Translations under genes and position numbers: made by a program | The notes under the pieces: model-generated | Told to the model about the DNA's origin: nothing | The model's database searches: none | The model's input: the letters and a program-made list of their open reading frames with translations, nothing else | Part shown: positions 63,875-64,000 of the stretch, piece after piece | Position numbering within the stretch: the first letter of the stretch is position 1 | How the letters are laid out: the number at the start of each line of letters is the position of its first letter | Assembly: GCA_947095585.1 (NCBI GenBank) | Contig: OX352761.1 | Location: 61,580,882 to 61,644,881 of the forward strand | Direction of reading: 5' to 3' | From: Nephrocerus scutellatus | Taxonomy: Eukaryota > Arthropoda > Insecta > Diptera > Pipunculidae | DNA: 64,000 nt

Positions 63875-64000
63875 CATAGGAACAAGTCTTATAGTCACGT
63901 ATTAGTCCCACATTCCGAGTTTCATACGAATCCCTTGAGAAATGGCTTGGTTCCAAAAATCCCAGACCCTATTGGCCAGATCCCAGAATTTCCATAGGAA

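Larger units (their letters stand above)
1..64000. repeat. 118-bp tandem satellite array, 545 monomers
   Basis: Head-to-tail copies of a 118-bp unit fill the window. The phase marker CATAGGAAC falls at 1, 119, 237, 355 and so on, and can be followed to the last start at 63993. All units are in one orientation. Thirty-one units deviate from 118 bp. Their deviations sum to -318 bp, which accounts exactly for 545 units in 63992 bp. Conserved landmarks in a type A unit, in order, are CATAGGAACAAGTCTTATAG, ATTAGTCC, ACATTCCGAGTTTCATA, GAATCCCTTGAGAAATGG, CTTGGTTCCAAAA, CCCTATTGGCCAG and ATCCCAGAATTTC. GC is about 41.5%. Both ends run out of the window, so the true array is longer. The family is not one I recognise. 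A nuclear heterochromatic satellite is the natural reading, but centromere identity cannot be decided from sequence alone. Confidence 0.99.
56304..64000. repeat. Heterogeneous right domain of the array
   Basis: Only one B monomer (59974) lies in 7.7 kb, against one per 1-2 kb at the left. Many variants are seen only or mainly here: GAGATTCATAC, TATTCGCCAG, CCCTTAGGAAATGG, CCCTAGAGAAATGG, CCTACCTTCCGAG, AAACATCCCAGG, CCAGTCCCTATT, CATACCAATCC, GAGCTTTATACG and ACATTCTGAG. Length variants of 100, 104, 117, 119, 139 and 146 bp are concentrated here. Apart from the 1180-bp duplication I see no long block copies. Confidence 0.85.

Noticed and set aside
1..64000. CRISPR array
   Set aside because: The period is regular, but there are no unique spacers: the full 118-bp unit is repeated. 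No cas genes or leader.
1..64000. Repetitive surface protein or other coding tandem repeat
   Set aside because: The unit length is not a multiple of three, no frame stays open through the array on either strand, and 1-bp, 14-bp, 18-bp, 52-bp and 63-bp indels are tolerated.
1..64000. Transposable element, LTR or inverted segment within the array
   Set aside because: No interval departs from the A or B monomer, no poly(A) tail, no target site duplication, and no monomer in reverse orientation.
1..64000. tRNA, 5S rRNA or other RNA gene repeat
   Set aside because: No A/B box pair, cloverleaf, 5S internal control region or poly-T terminator recurs in the unit. The unit is near 5S length but shows no resemblance that I can see.
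1..64000. Telomeric repeats or a replication origin
   Set aside because: No short G-rich hexamer or heptamer arrays. No feature other than the satellite distinguishes any point as an origin.

Overview
The whole window is one uninterrupted tandem satellite array. The unit is 118 bp, head to tail, always in the same orientation, and I found no unique DNA, gene, RNA gene, transposon or array edge inside it. Taking the conserved CATAGGAAC as the arbitrary monomer start, the window opens at phase 1 and ends 8 bp into a new monomer at 63993. I walked the phase through every length change. The 31 monomers that are not 118 bp deviate by a net -318 bp, so 63992 + 318 = 64310 = 545 x 118: 545 monomers, and the ledger closes exactly. 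Monomer GC is about 41.5% by hand count.

The size and the nested higher-order structure point to a nuclear eukaryotic chromosome, probably centromeric, pericentromeric, subtelomeric or knob heterochromatin read by long-read assembly. I do not recognise the family, so I name no species. Nothing bacterial or phage-like is visible.

There are two main monomer classes. Type A is the bulk, with many marker variants (cacAT/cacGT, gtCac/gCcac, catACg/catAGg/catATg, gGATACc, gAATACCGtg, ccagAccct/ccagGccct, tggCcag/tggTcag, ttccTaaaa). Type B differs from the A consensus at 20 of 118 positions by my count, without indels. It occurs 39 times as full monomers, plus 11 A/B chimeras of two kinds and one truncated A/B fusion.

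Layout: 1-4956, B-rich array with 4-monomer and 15-monomer periodicities. 4957-11092, a 3068-bp (26-monomer) block present twice in tandem. 11093-16940, mixed array that holds the clearest basic higher-order unit, a 708-bp 6-mer, and a block (14227-16114) matching the window's first 1888 bp. 16941-24492, a 3776-bp (32-monomer) block twice in tandem. 24493-33751, a mosaic of earlier blocks ending in a 1180-bp (10-monomer) tandem duplication. 33752-49.6 kb, a distinct domain marked by 100-bp, 104-bp and 119-bp monomers, amplified in nested units (1499 bp; copies 5934, 9775 and 14918 bp apart). About 49.6-56.3 kb, a return to B-containing blocks. 56.3-64 kb, a more heterogeneous domain with only one B monomer, many private variants, a second 1180-bp tandem duplication and two short internal duplications. 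The pattern is what repeated unequal exchange or segmental amplification would leave, with the right part older or nearer an array edge.

There are no genes to work together. All open reading frames are short (about 105 codons at most), recur with the repeat and are made of repeat sequence. 118 is not a multiple of 3, so each reading frame rotates through the monomer and soon meets a stop.
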